Shown here in pieces: positions 24,401 to 35,894 of a stretch of DNA of 64,000 bases. The notes beneath the pieces were generated by a model. That model ran no database searches, had not been told where the DNA came from, and worked only from the letters and a program-made list of their open reading frames with translations. The stretch covers positions 14,237,933 to 14,301,932 of the forward strand of contig OY282608.1 in the NCBI GenBank assembly GCA_958298945.1, given 5' to 3'. Both the position numbers and the translations under genes were made by a program. Each line of letters begins with the position of its first letter. Positions within the stretch are counted from its first letter, which is position 1. This DNA is from Atherix ibis (Eukaryota; Arthropoda; Insecta; Diptera; Athericidae).

Positions 24401-26060
24401 TTGTTGGTTTGTTGGTTTGTTGGTTTGTTGGTTTGTTGGTTACTTGGTTTGTTGGTTTGTTGGTTTTTTGGTTTGTTGGCTTGTTGGGTTGTTAGTTTCT
24501 TGGTTTGTTGGTTTGTTGGTTTGTTAGTTTGTTGGTTACTTGGTTTGTTGGTTTGTTGGTTTGTTGGTTTGTTGGTTTGTAGGTTTGTTGGTTTGTTCGT
24601 TTGTTGGTTTCTTGGTTTGTTGGTTTGTTGGTTTATTTGTTTGTTGGTTTGTTGGTTTGTTGGTTGTTAGTTTGTTGGTTTGTTGGTTACTTGGTTTGTT
24701 GATTTGTTGGTTTGTTGGTCTGTTCGTTTGTTGGTTTGTTGGATTGTTGGTTTGTTGGTTTGTTGGTTTGTTGGTTTGTTGGCTTTTTGGTTTTTTGGTT
24801 TGTTGGTTTGTTGGTTTGTTAGTTTGTTAGCTTGTTGGTTTGTTGGTTTGTTGGCTTGTTGGCTTGTTGGTTTGTTGGTTTGTTGGTTTGTTGGTTTCTT
24901 GGTTACTTGGTTTGTTTGTTTGTTGGTTTGTTGGTTTGTTGGTTTGTTGGATTTTTGGTTTGTTGGCTTGTTCGTTTGTTGGTTTGTTGGCTTGTGGGCT
25001 TGTTGGTTTGTTGGCTTGTTGGCTTGTTGGTTTGTTCGTTTGTTGGCTTGTTGGTTTGTTGGTTTGTTGGCTTGTTGGTTTGTTGGCTTCTTGGTTTGTT
25101 GGTTTGTTGGTTTGTTTGTTTGTTCGTTTGTTGGTTTGTTGGTTTGTTGGTTTGTTGGCTTGTTGGTTTGTTGGTTGGTTTGTTTGTTGGTTCGTTCGTT
25201 TGTTGGCTTGTTGGTTCGTTGGCTTGTTGGCTTGTTGGTTTGTTCGTTTGTTGGTTTGTTGGTTTGTTCGTTTGTTGGTTTGTTGGCTTGTTGGTTTTTT
25301 GGTTTGTTGGTTTGTTGGTTTGTTGGTTTGTTGGTTTGTTGGCTTATTGGTTTGTTGGTTTGTTGGCTTGTTGGTTTGTTAGTTTATTTGTTTGATGGTT
25401 TGTTGGTTTGGTGGTTTATTTGTTTGTTGGATTGTTGGTTTGTTGGCTTGTTGGTTTGTTGGTTTGTTTGTTTGTTGGTTTGTTCGTTTGTTCGTTTGTT
25501 CGTTTGTTGGCTTGTTGGTTTGTTGGTTTGTTGGTTTGTTCGTTTGTTGGTTTGTTGGTTTGTTGGTTTGTTGGTTTGATTGTTTGTTGGTTTGTTTGTT
25601 TGTTCGTTTGTTGGTTTGTTGGTTTGTTGGTTTGTTGGTTTGTTGGTTTATTTGTTTGTTGGTTTGTTGGTTTGTTGGTTTGTTGGTTTGTTGGTTACTT
25701 GGTTTGTTGGTTTGTTGGTTTTTTGGTTTATTGGCTTGTTGGGTTGTTAGTTTCTTGGTTTGTTGGTTTGTTGGTTTGTTAGTTTGTTGGTTACTTGGTT
25801 TGTTGGTTTGTTGGTTTGTTGGTTTGTTGGTTTGTAGGTTTGTTGGTTTGTTCATTTGTTGGTTTCTTGGTTTGTTGGTTTGTTGGTTTATTTGTTTGTT
25901 GGTTTGTTGGTTTGTTGGTTGTTGGTTTGTTGGTTTATTGGTTACTTGGTTTGTTGGTTTGTTGGTTTTTTGGTGTGTTGGCTTGTTGGTTTGTTGGTTT
26001 GTTGGTTTGTTGGTTTGTTAGTTTGTTGGTTACTTGTCTTGTTGGTTTGTTGGTTTGTTG
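21481..26060. repeat. Family A, second block
   Basis: Family A returns with three GTTAAC sites (21,504, 21,688 and 22,382), the TTGTGGAT/TTGTTAAT signature near 22,610, the TTTTTTTGTCCG marker with CC at 23,262, two GATGG...TTTGGTGG markers (near 24,153 and 25,392) and the 96-bp pairs 22737/22833, 24441/24537 and 25696/25792. Its left part matches 0.2-1.7 kb (offset about 22.2 kb); its right part matches 9.7-11.2 kb (offset about 14.8-15.1 kb). It is therefore a mosaic of A copies. No gene is seen. Confidence 0.72.
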
Positions 26061-27550
26061 GTTTATTTGTTTGTTTGTTTGTTTGTTTGTCCGTTTGTTG
26101 GTTTCTTGGTTTGTTGGTTTGTTGGTTTGTTGGTTTGTTGGTTTGTGGGTTTGTTAGTTTGTTGGTTTGTTGGTTTGCTTGTTTGTTCGTTTGTTGGTTT
26201 GTTGGTTTGTTGGTTTGTTGGTTTGTTGGCTTGTTGGTTTATTTGTTTGTTGGTTTGTTGGTTTGTTGGTTTGTTGGTTGTTGGTTTGTTGGTTTGTTGG
26301 TTACTTGGTCTGTTGGTTTGTTGGTTTTTTGGTTTGTTGGCTTGTTGTTTTGTTGGTTTTTTGGTTTGTTGATTTGTTGGTTTGTTAGTTTGTTGGTTAC
26401 TTGGTTTGTTGGTTTGTTGGTTTGTTGGTTTGTATGTTTGTTTGTTTGTTTGTTTGTCCGTTTGTTGGCTTGTTGGTTTGTTCGTTTGTTGGTTTGTTTG
26501 TTTGTTGGTTTCTTGGTTTGTTTGTTTGTTGGTTTGTTTGTTTGTTCGTTTGTTGGCTAGTTGATTTGTTGGCTTGTTGGCTTGTTGGTTTGTTGGTTTG
26601 TTCGTTTGTTGGTTTGTTGGTTTGTTGGTTTGTTGGTTACTTGGTTTGTTGGTTTGTCCGTTTGTTGGCTTGTTGGTTTGTTGGTTTGTTGGTTTGTTTG
26701 TTTGTTGGTTTGTTCGTTTGTTGGCTTGTTGGTTTGTTAGTTACTTGGTTTGTTGGTTTGTTGGTTTGTTGGTTTGTTGGTTTGTTGGTTTGTTGGTTTG
26801 TTGGTTTGTTGGTTTGTTGGTTTGTTAGTTTGTTCGTTTGTTGTTTTGTTGGTTTTTGGTTTGTTGGTTCGTTGGTTTGTTCGTTTGTTGGTTTTTCGTT
26901 CGTTGGTTTGTTTGTTTGTTGGTTTGTTCGTTTGTTGGTTTTTAGTTTGTGGGTTAGTTGGTTTGTTTGTTTGTTTGTTGGTTTGTTGGTTTGTTGGTTT
27001 GTTGGTTTGTTGGTTTGTTGGTTTTTTGGTTTGTTGGTTTGTTGGTTACTTGGTTTGTTGGTTTGTTGGTTTGCTGGTTTCTTGGTTTGTTGGTTTGTTG
27101 CTTTATTGGCGTGTTGGTTTGTTGGTTTGTTCGTTTGTTCGTTTGTATGTTTGTTGGTTTGTTTGTTTGTTGGTTTGTTCGTTTGTTGGTTTGTTGGTTA
27201 CTTGGTTTGTTGTTTTGTTGGTTTGTTGGTTTGTTGGTTTGTTGGTTTGTTGGTTTGTTGGTTTGTTGGTGTGTTGGTTTGTTGGTTTGTTGGTTTGTTG
27301 GTTTGTTGGTTTGTTGGCTTGTTGGTTTGTTCGTTTGTTGGCTTGTTGGTTTGTTGGTTTGTTGGTTTGTTGGTTTGTTCGTTTGTTGGTTTGTTGGTTT
27401 GTTGGTTTGTTTGTTTGTTCGTTCGTTGGTTTGTTGGTTTATTGGTTTGTTGGTTTGTTGGCTTGTTGGCTTGTTGGTTTTTGGTTTGTTGGTTTGCTGG
27501 TTTGTTGGCTTGTGGGTTTGTTAGTTTATTGGTTTGTTGGTTTGTTGGTT
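26061..27550. repeat. Family B, second block
   Basis: The same A-to-B change seen at 11.25 kb occurs here, offset 14,826 (10,870 to 25,696 and 11,208 to 26,034), then 14,842 (11,540 to 26,382) and 14,866 (12,092 to 26,958); all steps are whole octamers. The TTTTTAG/TTGTGGG signature is near 26,940. CTAG occurs in GGCTAGTTG near 26,557, where the sister copies have TTGTTGGC-type units. Confidence 0.68.
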
Positions 27551-29081
27551 TGTTGGTTTGCCGGTTTGTTGGTTTCTTGGTTTGTTGGTTTGTTGGTTGG
27601 TTGGTTTGTTGGTTTTTTGGTTTGTTGGCTTGTTGGTTTGTTGGTTTGTTGGTTTGTTGGTTTGTTGGTTTGTTGGTTTGTTGGTTTGTTGGTTTGTTGT
27701 TTGTTGGTTTGTTGGTTTGTTGGTTTGTTGGTTTGTTGGTTACTTGGTTTGTGGTTTGTTGGTTTTTTGGTTTATTGGCTTGTTGGTTTGTTGGTTTGTT
27801 GGTTTGTTGGTTTGTTCGTTTGTTGGTTTGTTGGTTTGTTTGTTTGTTCGTTTGTTGCTTTGTTGGTTTGTTGGTTTGTTGGTTTGTTGGTTTGTTGGTT
27901 TGTTGGTTTGTTGGTTTGTTGGTTTGTTGGTTTGTTGGTTTGTTGGTTTGTTGGTTTGTTGGTTTGTTGGTTTGTTGGTTTGTTGGTTTGTTGGTTTCTT
28001 GGTTTGTTGGTTTGTTGGTTTGTTATTTTGTTGGTTTCTTGGTTTGTTGGTTTGTTGGTTTGTTGCTTTTTGGTTTGTTGGCTTGTTGGTTTGTTAGTTT
28101 GTTGGTTTGTTGGTTTCTTGGCTTGTGGGTTTGTGGGTTTGTTGGTTTGTTAGTTTGTTGGTTTACTTGTTTGCTGGTTTGTTGGTTTGTTGGTTTGTTG
28201 GTTTGTTAGTTTGTTGGTTTGTTGGTTTGTTGGTTTAATGGTTTGTTGGTTTGTTGGTTACTTGGTTTGTTGGTTTGTTGGTTTTTTGGTTTGTTGGCTT
28301 GTTGGTTTGTTGGTTTGTTGGTTTGTTGGTTTGTTGGTTTCTTGGTTTGTTGGTTTGTTTATTTTTCGGTTTGTTGGCTTGTTGGTTTGTTGGTTTGTTA
28401 GTTTGTTGGTTTGTTGGTTTGTTGGTTTGTTGGTTTGTTGGTTTGTTGGTTTGTTGGTTTGTTGTTTTGTTGGTTTGTTCGTTTGTTGGTTTGTTGGTTT
28501 GTTGGTTTGTTGGTTTGTTGGTTTGTTGATTTGTTGGTTTTTTGGTTTGTTGGCTTGTTAGTTTGTTTGTTTGTTGGTTTGTTCGTTTGTTGGTTTGTTG
28601 GTTACTTGGTTTGTTGGTTTGTTGGTTTGTTGGTTTGTTGGTTTGTTGGTTTGTTATTTTGTTGGTTTCTTGGTTTGTTGGTTTGTTGGTTTGTTGCTTT
28701 TTGGTTTGTTGGCTTGTTGGTTTGTTAGTTTGTTGGTTTGTTGGTTTCTTGGCTTGTGGGTTTGTGGGTTTGTTGGTTTGTTAGTTTGTTGGTTTACTTG
28801 TTTGCTGGTTTGTTGGTTTGTTGGTTTGTTGGTTTGTTAGTTTGTTGGTTGGTTGGTTTGTTGGTTTGTTGGTTTGTTGGTTTGTTGGTTACTTGGTTTG
28901 TTGGTTTGTTGGTTTTTTGGTTTGTTGGCTTGTTGGTTTGTTGGTTTGTTGGTTTGTTGGTTTGTTGGTTTCTTGGTTTGTTGGTTTGTTTATTTTTCGG
29001 TTTGTTGGCTTGTTGGTTTGTTGGTTTGTTAGTTTGTTGGTTTGTTGGTTTGTTGGTTTGTTGGTTTGTTGGTTTGTTGGT
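27550..29081. repeat. 1,532-bp tandem duplication, copy 1
   Basis: All markers in this segment recur exactly 1,532 bp downstream: CCGG 27,561 to 29,093; the C of TATTTTTCGG 28,367 to 29,899 and 28,998 to 30,530; and the edges of a 139-bp perfect consensus run (27,859-27,997 to 29,391-29,529). Inside the unit a TATTTTTCGG-bearing sub-block occurs twice, 631 bp apart (28,367 and 28,998). Confidence 0.85.
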
Positions 29082-30613
29082 TTGTTGGTTTGCCGGTTTG
29101 TTGGTTTCTTGGTTTGTTGGTTTGTTGGTTGGTTGGTTTGTTGGTTTTTTGGTTTGTTGGCTTGTTGGTTTGTTGGTTTGTTGGTTTGTTGGCTTGTTGG
29201 TTTGTTGGTTTGTTGGTTTGTTGGTTTGTTGTTTGTTGGTTTGTTGGTTTGTTGGTTTGTTGGTTTGTTGGTTACTTGGTTTGTGGTTTGTTGGTTTTTT
29301 GGTTTATTGGCTTGTTGGTTTGTTGGTTTGTTGGTTTGTTGGTTTGTTCGTTTGTTGGTTTGTTGGTTTGTTTGTTTGTTCGTTTGTTGCTTTGTTGGTT
29401 TGTTGGTTTGTTGGTTTGTTGGTTTGTTGGTTTGTTGGTTTGTTGGTTTGTTGGTTTGTTGGTTTGTTGGTTTGTTGGTTTGTTGGTTTGTTGGTTTGTT
29501 GGTTTGTTGGTTTGTTGGTTTGTTGGTTTCTTGGTTTGTTGGTTTGTTGGTTTGTTATTTTGTTGGTTTCTTGGTTTGTTGGTTTGTTGGTTTGTTGCTT
29601 TTTGGTTTGTTGGCTTGTTGGTTTGTTAGTTTGTTGGTTTGTTGGTTTCTTGGCTTGTGGGTTTGTGGGTTTGTTGGTTTGTTAGTTTGTTGGTTTACTT
29701 GTTTGCTGGTTTGTTGGTTTGTTGGTTTGTTGGTTTGTTAGTTTGTTGGTTTGTTGGTTTGTTGGTTTAATGGTTTGTTGGTTTGTTGGTTACTTGGTTT
29801 GTTGGTTTGTTGGTTTTTTGGTTTGTTGGCTTGTTGGTTTGTTGGTTTGTTGGTTTGTTGGTTTGTTGGTTTCTTGGTTTGTTGGTTTGTTTATTTTTCG
29901 GTTTGTTGGCTTGTTGGTTTGTTGGTTTGTTAGTTTGTTGGTTTGTTGGTTTGTTGGTTTGTTGGTTTGTTGGTTTGTTGGTTTGTTGGTTTGTTGTTTT
30001 GTTGGTTTGTTCGTTTGTTGGTTTGTTGGTTTGTTGGTTTGTTGGTTTGTTGGTTTGTTGATTTGTTGGTTTTTTGGTTTGTTGGCTTGTTAGTTTGTTT
30101 GTTTGTTGGTTTGTTCGTTTGTTGGTTTGTTGGTTACTTGGTTTGTTGGTTTGTTGGTTTGTTGGTTTGTTGGTTTGTTGGTTTGTTATTTTGTTGGTTT
30201 CTTGGTTTGTTGGTTTGTTGGTTTGTTGCTTTTTGGTTTGTTGGCTTGTTGGTTTGTTAGTTTGTTGGTTTGTTGGTTTCTTGGCTTGTGGGTTTGTGGG
30301 TTTGTTGGTTTGTTAGTTTGTTGGTTTACTTGTTTGCTGGTTTGTTGGTTTGTTGGTTTGTTGGTTTGTTAGTTTGTTGGTTGGTTGGTTTGTTGGTTTG
30401 TTGGTTTGTTGGTTTGTTGGTTACTTGGTTTGTTGGTTTGTTGGTTTTTTGGTTTGTTGGCTTGTTGGTTTGTTGGTTTGTTGGTTTGTTGGTTTGTTGG
30501 TTTCTTGGTTTGTTGGTTTGTTTATTTTTCGGTTTGTTGGCTTGTTGGTTTGTTGGTTTGTTAGTTTGTTGGTTTGTTGGTTTGTTGGTTTGTTGGTTTG
30601 TTGGTTTGTTGGT
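29082..30613. repeat. 1,532-bp tandem duplication, copy 2
   Basis: This is the second copy, with the two TATTTTTCGG sub-blocks at 29,899 and 30,530. One clear difference is TTGGC near 29,191, where copy 1 has consensus. The constant 1,532 offset with no length change across the block indicates a recent event. Confidence 0.85.
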
Positions 30614-33115
30614 TTGTTGGTTTGTTGGTTTGTTCGTTTGTTGGTTTGTTGGTTTGTTGGTTTGTTGGTTTGTTGGTTTGTTGATTTGTTGGTTTTTTGG
30701 TTTGTTGGCTTGTTAGTTTGTTTGTTTGTTGGTTTGTTCGTTTGTTGGTTTGTTGGTTACTTGGTTTGTTGGTTTGTTGGTTTTTGGTTTGTTGGTTTGT
30801 TGGTTTGTTGGTTTGTTGGTTTGTTTGTTTGTTGGTTTGTTGGTTTGTTGGTTTATTCGTTTGTTGGTTTGTTGGTTTGTTGGTTTGCTGGTTTGTTGAA
30901 TTGTTGGTTTGTTGGCTTGTTGGCTTGTTGATTTGTTGGTTTGTTCGTTTGTTGGTTTGTTGGTTACTTGGTTTGTTGGTTTGTTGGTTTTTTGGTTTGT
31001 TGGCTTGTTGGTTTTTTCGTTTGTTGGTTTCTTGGTTTGTTGGTTTGTTGGCTTGTGGGTTAGTTGATTTGTTGGTTTGTTGGTTTGTTCGTTTGTTAGT
31101 TTGTTGGTTTGTTGGTTTGTTGGTTTGTTGGTTTGTTGGTTTGTTGGTTTGTTGGCTTCTTGGTTTGTTGGTTTGTTGGTTTGTTGGTTTGTTATTTTGT
31201 TGGTTTCTTGGTTTGTTGGTTTGTTGCTTTTTGTTTGTTGGCTTGTTGGTTTGTTGGTTTGTTGGTTTGTTGGTTTTTTGGTTTGTTGGTTTGTTAGTTT
31301 GTTGGTTTACTTGTTTGCTGGTTTGTTGGTTTGTTGGTTTGTTGGTTTGTTGGTTTGTTGGTTTGTTGGTTTGTTGGTTACTTGGTTTGTTGGTTTGTTG
31401 GTGTTTTGGTTTGTTGACTTGTTTGTTTGTTGGTTTGTTGGTTTGTTGGTTTGTTGGCTTGTTGGTTTGTTGGTTTGTTGGTTTGTTGGTTTGTTGGTTT
31501 GTTGGTTTGTTAGTTTGTTGGCTTGTTGGTTTGTTGGTTTGTTAGTTTGTTGGTTTGTTGGTTTGTTGTTTTGTTGGTTTGTTGGTTTGTTGGTTTGTTG
31601 GTTTGTTGGTTTGTTGGTTTGTTGGTTTGTTGGTTTGTTGGTTTGTTGGTTTGTTGGTTTGTTGGTTTGTTGGTTTGTTGGTTTGTTGGTTTGTTCGTTT
31701 GTTCGTTTGTTGGCTTGTTGGTTTGTTGGCTTGTTGGCTTGTTGGCTTGTTGGTTTGTTGGTTTGTTGGTTTGTTGGTTTGTTGGTTTGTTGTTTGTTGG
31801 TTTGTTCGTTTGTTGGTTTGTTCGTTTGTTGTTTTGTTGTTTGTTGTTTGTTGGTTTATTGGTTTGTTGGTTTTTTTTGGTTTGTTGGTTTGTTGGTTTA
31901 TTTGTTTGTTGGTTTGTTGGTTTATTGGATTCTTGGCTTGTTGGTTTGTTGGTTTGTTGGTTTGTTGGTTTGTTCGGTTGTTGGTTTGTTGGTTTGTTGG
32001 TTTGCTGGTTTGCTGGTTTGTTGGCTTGTTGGTTTGTTGGCTTGTTGGCTTGTTAGTTTGTTGGTTTGTTCGTTTGTTGGTTTGTTGGTTACTTGGTTTG
32101 TTCGTTTGTTGGTTTTTTGGTTTGTTGGCTTGTTGGTTGGTTTTTTTGTTGGTTTGTTGGTTTGTTGGTTTGTTGGTTTGTTGGTTTGTTGGTTTGTTGG
32201 TTTGTTGGTTTGTCGGTTTGTTGGTTTTTTCGTTTGTTGGTTTGTTGGTTTGTTCGTTTGTTGGTTTGTTAGTTACTTGGTTTTTTGGTTTGTTTGTTGG
32301 TTCGTTTGTTCGTTTGTTGGTTTGTTGGTTACTTGGTTTGTTGGTTTGTTGGTTTGTTGGGTTGTTGGTTTGTTGGTTTGTTGGTTTGTTGGTTTGTTGG
32401 TTTGTTGGTTTGTTGGTTTGTTGGTTTGTTGGTTTGTTGGTTTGTTGGTTTGTTGGTTTGTTGGTTTGTTGGTTTGTTGGTTTGTTGGTTTGTTGGCTTG
32501 TTGGTTTGTTCGTTTGTTGGCTTGTTGGTTTGTTGGTTTGTTGGTTTGTTGGTTTGTTGGTTTGTTGGTTTGTTCGTTTGTTCGTTTGTTGGTTTGTTGG
32601 TTTGTTTGTTTGTTCGTTCGTTGGTTTGTTGGTTTGTTGGTTTGTTGGTTTGTTGGCTTGTTCGCTTGTTGGCTTAATGGTTTGTTGGTTTTTGGTTTGT
32701 TGGTTTGTTGGTTTGTTGGTTTGTTGGTTTGTTAGTTTGTTGGTTTCTTGGTTTGTTGGTTTGTTGGTTTGTTGGTTTGTTGGTTTGTTGGTTTCTTGGT
32801 TTGTTGGTTTGTTGGTTTGTTGGTTTGTTGGTTTTTTGGTTTGTTGGCTTGTTAGTTTGTTGGTTTGTTGGTTTGTTGGTTTGTTGTTTGTTGGTTTGTT
32901 GGGATGTTGGTTTACTTGTTTGTTCGTTTGTTGGTTTGTTGGTTTGTTGGTTTGTTGGTTACTTGGTTTATGGTTTGTTGGTTTTTTGGTTTGTTGGCTT
33001 GTTGGTTTGTTGGTTTGTTGGTTTGTTGGTTTGTTCGTTTGTTGGATTGTTGGTTTGTTGGTTTGTTGGCTTGTTGGCTTGTTGGTTTGTTGGTTTGTTG
33101 GTTTGTTGGTTTGTT
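30614..33115. repeat. Mixed B/D-type repeat, no clear HOR
   Basis: This is octamer array with variant order partly like family B (for example 32.6-33.1 kb resembles 13.5-14.1 kb) and partly like the D family that follows. It includes perfect consensus runs at 31,570-31,695 and 32,362-32,496 and a TTTTTTTT tract near 31,870. I could not set a clean HOR period here. No gene is seen. Confidence 0.55.
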
Positions 33116-35894
33116 AGTTTGTTAGCTTGTTCGTTTGTTGGTTTGTTCGTTTGTTGGTTTGTTGTTTATTGGCTTGTTGGTTTTTTCGTTTGTTGGCTTG
33201 TTGGTTTGTTGGTTTGTTGGTTTGTTGGTTTGTTGGTTTATTTGCGTGTTGGTTTGTTGGTTTGTTGGCTTGTTGGCTTGTTGGTTTATTGGTTTGTTGG
33301 TTTGTTGGTTTGTTGGTTTGTTCGTTTGTCGGCTTGCTGGTTTGTTGGTTTGCTGGTTTGTTGAATTGTTGGTTTGTTGGCTTGTTGGCTTGTTGGTTTG
33401 TTGGTTTGTTCGTTTGTTGGTTTGTTGGTTACTTGGTTTGTTGGTTTGTTGGTTTGTTGGTTTGTTGGCTTGTGGGTTTGTTGGTTTGTTTGTTTGTTGG
33501 TTTGTTGGTTTGTTGGTTTGTTGGTTTGTTGGTTTTTTGGTTTGTTGGTTTGTAGGTTTCTTGGTTTGTTGGTTTGTTGGTTTGATATTTTGTTGGTTTC
33601 TTGGTTTGTTGGTTTGTTGGTTTGTTGCTTTTTGGTTTGTTGGCTTGTTGGTTTGTTGGTTTGTTGGTTTGTTGGTTTTTTGGTTTGTTGGTTTATTAGT
33701 TTGTTGGTTTACTTGTTTGCTGGTTTGTTGGTTTGTTGGTTTGTTGGTTTGTTGGTTTGTTGGTTTGTTGGTTTGTTGGTTTGTTGGTTACTTGGTTTGT
33801 TGGTTTGTTGGTTTTTGGTTTGTTGGCTTGTTGGTTTGTTGGTTTGTTGGTTTGTTGGCTTGTTGGTTTATTGGTTTGTTGGTTTGTTGGTTTGTTAGTT
33901 TGTTGGTTTGTTGGTTTTTTGGTTTGTTGGCTTGTTGGTTTGTTGGTTTGTTAGTTTGTTGGTTTGTTGGTTTGTTGGTTTGTTGGGTTGTTGGTTTGTT
34001 GGTTTGTTGGTTTGTTGGTTTGTTGGTTTGTTTGTTTGCTGGTTTGTTTGTTTGTTGGTTTGTTGGTTTGTTGGTTTGTTCGTTTGTTGGCTTGTTGGTT
34101 TGTTGGCTTGTTGGCTTGTTGGTTTGTTGGTTTGTTGGTTTGTTCGTTTGTTGGTTTGTTCGTTTGTTGGTTTGTTTTTTGTTGTTTGTTGGTTTTTTGG
34201 TTTTTTCGTTTGTTGGCTTGTTGGTTTATTTGTTTGTTGGTTTTTTTGGTTTGTTGGTTTGTCGGTTTATTTGTTTGTTGGTTTGTTGGATTGTTGGCTT
34301 GTTGGTTTGTTGGTCTGTTGGTTTGTTGGTTTGTTGGTTTGTTGTTTTGTTCGTTTGTTGGTTTGTTGGTTTGTTGGTTTGCTGGTTTGTTGGCTTGTTG
34401 GTTTGTTGGCTTGTTGGCTTGTTGGTTTGTTGGGTTGTTCGTTTGTTGGTTTGTTGGTTACTTGGTTTGTTGGTTTGTTGGTTTTTTGGTTTGTTGGCTT
34501 GTTGGTTTGTTCTTTTGTTGGTTTGTTGGTTTGTTGGTTTGTTGGTTTGTTGGTTTGTTGGTTTGTTGGTTTGTTGGTTTGTTGGTTTGTTGGTTTGTTG
34601 GTTTGTTGGTTTGTTGGTTTTTTCGTTTCTTGGTTTGTTGGTTTGTTGGTTTGTTGGTTTGTTGGTTTGTTGGTTTGTTCGTTTGTTGGTTTGTTGGGTT
34701 GTTGGTTTGTTGGTTTGTTGGTTTTTTGGTTTGTTTGTTTGTTCGTTTATTGGTTTTTTGGTTTGTTGGTTTGTTGTTTTGTTGGTTTGTTGGCTTGTAG
34801 GTTTGTTGGTTTGTTGGTTTCTTGGTTTGATGGTTTGTTGGTTTGTTTGTTTGTTCGTTTGTTCGTTTGTTGGTTTGTTTGTTTGTTGGTTTGTTCGTTT
34901 TTTGGTTTGTTGGTTACTTGGTTCGTTGGTTTGTTGGTTTTTTGGTTTGTTGGTTTGTTGGTTTGTTGGCTTGTTGGTTTATTGGTTTATTGGTTTGTTG
35001 GTTTGTTGGTTTGTTCGTTTGTTGGTTTGTTGGTTTGTTGGTTTGCTGGTTTGTTGAATTGTTGGTTTGTTGGCTTGTTGGCTTGTTGGTTTGTTGGTTT
35101 GTTCGTTTGTTGGTTTGTTGGTTACTTGGTTTGTTGGTTTGTTGGTTTTTTGGTTTGTTGGCTTGTTGGTTTTTTCGTTTGTTAGTTTCTTGGTTTGTTG
35201 GTTTGTTGGCTTGTGGGTTTGTTGGTTTGTTGGTTTGTTGGTTTGTTTGTTTGTTCGTTTGTTGGTTTGTTGGTTTGTTGGTTTGTTGGTTTGTTGGTTT
35301 GTTGGTTTGTTGGTTTGTTGGTTTGTTGGTTTGTTGGTTACTTGGTTTGTTGGTTTGTTGGTTTTTTGGTTTGTTGGCTTGTTGGTTTGTTGGTTTGTTG
35401 GTTTGTTGGCTTGTTGGTTTGTTGGTTTGTTGGTTTGTTGGTTTGTTAGTTTGTTGGTTTTTTGGTTTGTTGGCTTGTTGGTTTGTTGGTTTGTTGGTTT
35501 GTTGGTTTGTTGGTTTGTTGCTTTGTTGGTTTGTTGGTTTGTTGGTTTGTTGGTTTGTTGGTTTGTTGGTTTGTTGGTTTGTTGGTTTGTTGGTTTGTTG
35601 GTTTGTTTGTTTGTTGGTTTGTTGGTTTGTTGGTTTGTTCGTTTGTTGGCTTGTTGGTTTGTTGGCTTGTTGGTTTGTTGGTTTGTTGGTTTGTTGGTTT
35701 GTTCGTTTGTTGGTTTGTTGAGATGTTGGTTTACTTGTTTGTTGGTTTGTTGGTTTGTTGGTTTGTTGGTTACTTGGTTTATGGTTTGTTGGTTTTTTGG
35801 TTTGTTGGCATGTTGGTTTGTTGGTTTCTTGGTTTGTTGGTTTGTTCGTTTGTTGGCTTGTTGGTTTGTTGGTTTGTTGGTTTGTTGGTTTGTT
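33115..35894. repeat. Family D HOR, first ~2.65-2.78-kb copy
   Basis: The variant order matches the following segment: 33,135 to 35,914 (2,779), the GATATT marker 33,584 to 36,243 (2,659) and 34,843 to 37,496 (2,653). The offsets here are not all octamer multiples, so smaller indels (such as the TTTTTTG tract near 34,175) have built up. It is more diverged from its neighbour than the later D copies are from each other. Confidence 0.65.
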
